A model generated the notes under the pieces. The model saw only the letters and a list, made by a program, of their open reading frames with translations, made no database searches and had not been told where the DNA came from. 64,000 nt of DNA from Scolanthus callimorphus (Eukaryota > Cnidaria > Anthozoa > Actiniaria > Edwardsiidae): contig CM066923.1 of the NCBI GenBank assembly GCA_033964015.1, positions 9,909,978 to 9,973,977 on the forward strand. Direction: 5' to 3'. Position numbers and translations under genes: made by a program. Positions 61,931 to 64,000 of this stretch are shown here, in pieces (position 1 is the stretch's first letter; each line of letters starts with the position of its first letter).

Positions 61931-64000
61931 TTCGACCCTGAGATGGGATAAGTGCCTCTGCCACGTGAAAGAAAATGTTAAAGAAAAGCTTTCGGATTTT
62001 ACAGAAACAAGTTGGAAGAAATTTAAAGAATGTTCTAGCATGCGAAAGGATGAAATATGGTTTATGATGAAGGATCACTGGAACGATGGACCGAAGGGAG
62101 GCTACCACAGACAATGTTATCAAAAATATACTAACCTAGTGGATGTCAAAAGATCAGACAAATTACTAGTTCCCTCACTTAATACGAGTTTGGAAAACAC
62201 TCCTCCATCCGATGATCACGAGCTTCCCTCGAAGCGCCTCTGCAGATCTCAAGTGCTGCAGATCAGCAAGGATAAATGTATTATATGTCAACGAGACAAG
62301 TTTATAAAGAACCGGGGCATTGCGAGGAACAGAGAAGTGTTAACGGAGAATGCAAGCGAAGATGTTGGCTATTCTATTCTGAACGCAGCAAAAATAAGAA
62401 ACGACTCAAGAGTTATTGTGCATCTCGAAGGGAGAGACACTGTGGCTATGGGAATTAAGTACCATCGATCGTGCCATAGAGATTACGTGAGGCAGGAAAC
62501 ACTCTTGAAACTCGAAGATGGAAGTTGTGAGAAAGAAGACAAATCGTCAGATCGTTACAAGATAGCTTTTGACGAAGTGCGAAAGTACGTACATCGTGAA
62601 GTGATTATCGGTAATAAAGTAGTAAGCATTTCGGATCTCTTGGCATTGTTCCTCAGTCATTTGCCTCAGCAAGATGGACATGCTACACCACATTACCGGT
62701 CGTCAAAGTTAAAACAACGTCTTAAGAAAAGTTTTGGCGAGCGTTTGTCATTCCGGCGGCCTTCATTGCAAAATCAGGCAGAGTTGGTGTTCCATACGAA
62801 CACTCAAGGTGATATGGCCGAGAAAGTGTATTCCGCATCAGTCGAATCGGTGAATGTGGTTTCAGTACAGCATGAACACCGTGGAGATCCAAGTAAAAAT
62901 GACCGGACTCCGACTCCCGCATACCAAGTATATCACGCCTCTAGAGTTATAAGGCGGCTGCTTCAAGATGTGAAATCAACCATGAAATGGCCGCCCAGCC
63001 TGCAGGACCTGACAACCGAGAATGAGATAGTCCCAGATTTGCTGTACAACATGCTGGCTTGGGTATTTTCATCAGATGCAGAGTTTACAGAAGAGAGACT
63101 TACAGGTCTATCATCGGATGTACATCGCCTGGTTTTGTCAGTGGCTCAAGACATAATACATTGTGTGTCTAGAGGTCGAGTGAAAACGCCCAAACATGTA
63201 GTTCTTCCGATGGCGGTAAAGAGCCTTACTGGAAATGCTGAAGTCGTCACGCTCCTTAACCGATTTGGACACGCCCTTTCTTACTCTCAAATAGAGGAAA
63301 TAGAAACTTCCGTTGCTGATAGTCAGATCAAGAGACAGGCAGATGGTGTTTTTCTCCCTAGTGTATGCAGTCCTCATGTGCCGGCCACATTCTGCTGGGA
63401 CAACAACGATCTCCAAGAGGAAACTCTGTCAGGTATTTCCAATGTATTTGATGTGGGATTTATGTATCTTACCAAGATCAACCTTAATTTCCCCCTTTGA
63501 AATACCTAGCATTGATATTGTCGGTTATAAAACCTTTTACGGATATAAGTATTTTTCTTACAATACAGACATCTCGGGTGCGCCCTATTCATTTAAGGTT
63601 CTATGTTTCATTAATTAATAGTTCCAAATGATTCCTTGTTGATAGGAAAGGGAACGACTCACTGCACGAATGGCATCGTTGTACAACGTAAACCACTTAC
63701 TTGCGAACCACCTCCAGACATTGGTAATGCGCTTCAGCCCCGGTCAAAGAGGCGTTCCATTGCTGGCGTTCAAACTGATGTTCTTCCATATCATGCCGGT
63801 CGACGCCAAAGTCCGAATCCTATAGAGGTTGATGCGAAACAGGTGTTGATAACAAACGCAGGGGTCTCGGTTTACGCACGTCTGGCCGATTTTTGCTGGT
63901 TGTTGTGTCGGCAAGCAATTCACGACACGCTATTTCAGATGTCGGTAGGAGATAAGCAAGTGATTCCATCATGGTCAGCGTTCAATACCACCCTTAAGGA
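61931..64000 (+). CDS. Zinc-finger, transposase-like repetitive gene, 3' end outside the window
   Basis: Exon 61931-63432 follows TTTTTTTTAG and ends in phase 1 at TCAG|GTATTT. A second exon starts at 63646 after TTGTTGATAG and stays open to the window end. The open frame from GTG 61965 is part of the first exon, but coding clearly extends upstream to the acceptor (WDKCLCHVKE). Two Cys/His clusters (KCLC...YHRQCYQKYT and KCIICQ...YHRSCHRDY) look like zinc-binding fingers. The later part has CWDNNDLQEETLSG, continuing after splicing with GKGTTHCTNGIVVQ, a block I know from multicopy cnidarian proteins suspected to derive from transposons. The upstream start exon is not identified. Function unknown. 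Confidence 0.65.

Overview
The window looks like nuclear DNA of an animal, most likely an anthozoan cnidarian (a coral or a relative). It carries intron-containing animal genes with canonical GT-AG splice sites, a very high density of foldback (MITE-like) repeats, and Polinton/Maverick-type elements of the kind common in cnidarian genomes. No species can be assigned from the sequence alone.

Two host genes can be assembled completely. A glypican (+ strand, 4100-18053, six coding exons, 570 aa) has a signal peptide, 14 extracellular cysteines, a furin-like site, Ser-Gly glycosaminoglycan attachment sites and a GPI-anchor tail. A PARL-type mitochondrial rhomboid protease (+ strand, 28869-44567, eleven coding exons, 340 aa) has an intact Ser/His dyad. 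A third host gene, on the minus strand at 46291-46590, encodes a CIP/KIP (p21/p27-like) cyclin-dependent kinase inhibitor domain. At the right edge, 61931-64000 holds the start of a zinc-finger/transposase-like repetitive gene that runs out of the window.

The most striking feature is a 7.8 kb near-perfect palindrome at 20732-28520. It is bounded by a 6-bp target-site duplication (AACACA) and has Polinton-style termini (5'-AG...CT-3'). Each arm (about 3.9 kb) carries a PC4-like transcriptional coactivator gene, a second small PC4-like ORF, an FtsK/A32-type packaging ATPase and a highly acidic protein, so every gene is present twice in mirror image around a 15-nt loop. It has no polymerase, integrase or capsid gene. 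It therefore looks like a foldback, snap-back-derived form of a protein-primed Polinton/adintovirus-like replicon that was integrated by enzymes supplied in trans. It sits inside an older MITE, 343 bp upstream of the PARL start codon.

A second Polinton-like element occupies 46628-57370 (10.7 kb, 5-bp TSD CAGAG, terminal inverted repeats of about 0.5 kb with internal 26-bp arrays). It carries the N-terminal part of a protein-primed DNA polymerase, a broken BRO-N/PD-(D/E)XK nuclease/zinc-finger gene, a same-strand cluster of probable virion-associated or membrane-active proteins (several frameshifted), and a small opposite-strand gene. It landed 37 bp upstream of the CIP/KIP start codon and separates that coding region from its presumed promoter.

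The remaining DNA is introns and intergenic sequence packed with foldback elements. Several have recognisable target-site duplications: TTA/TAA (Harbinger-like), TA, 8 bp (hAT-like), 10 bp, and a 4-bp AGAT for an unusual 1.6 kb element whose ends are arrays of AACGTT-type motifs. All host gene models were built by eye from splice signals, reading phase and family similarity. Protein-family names come from recognised motifs, not from database searches.
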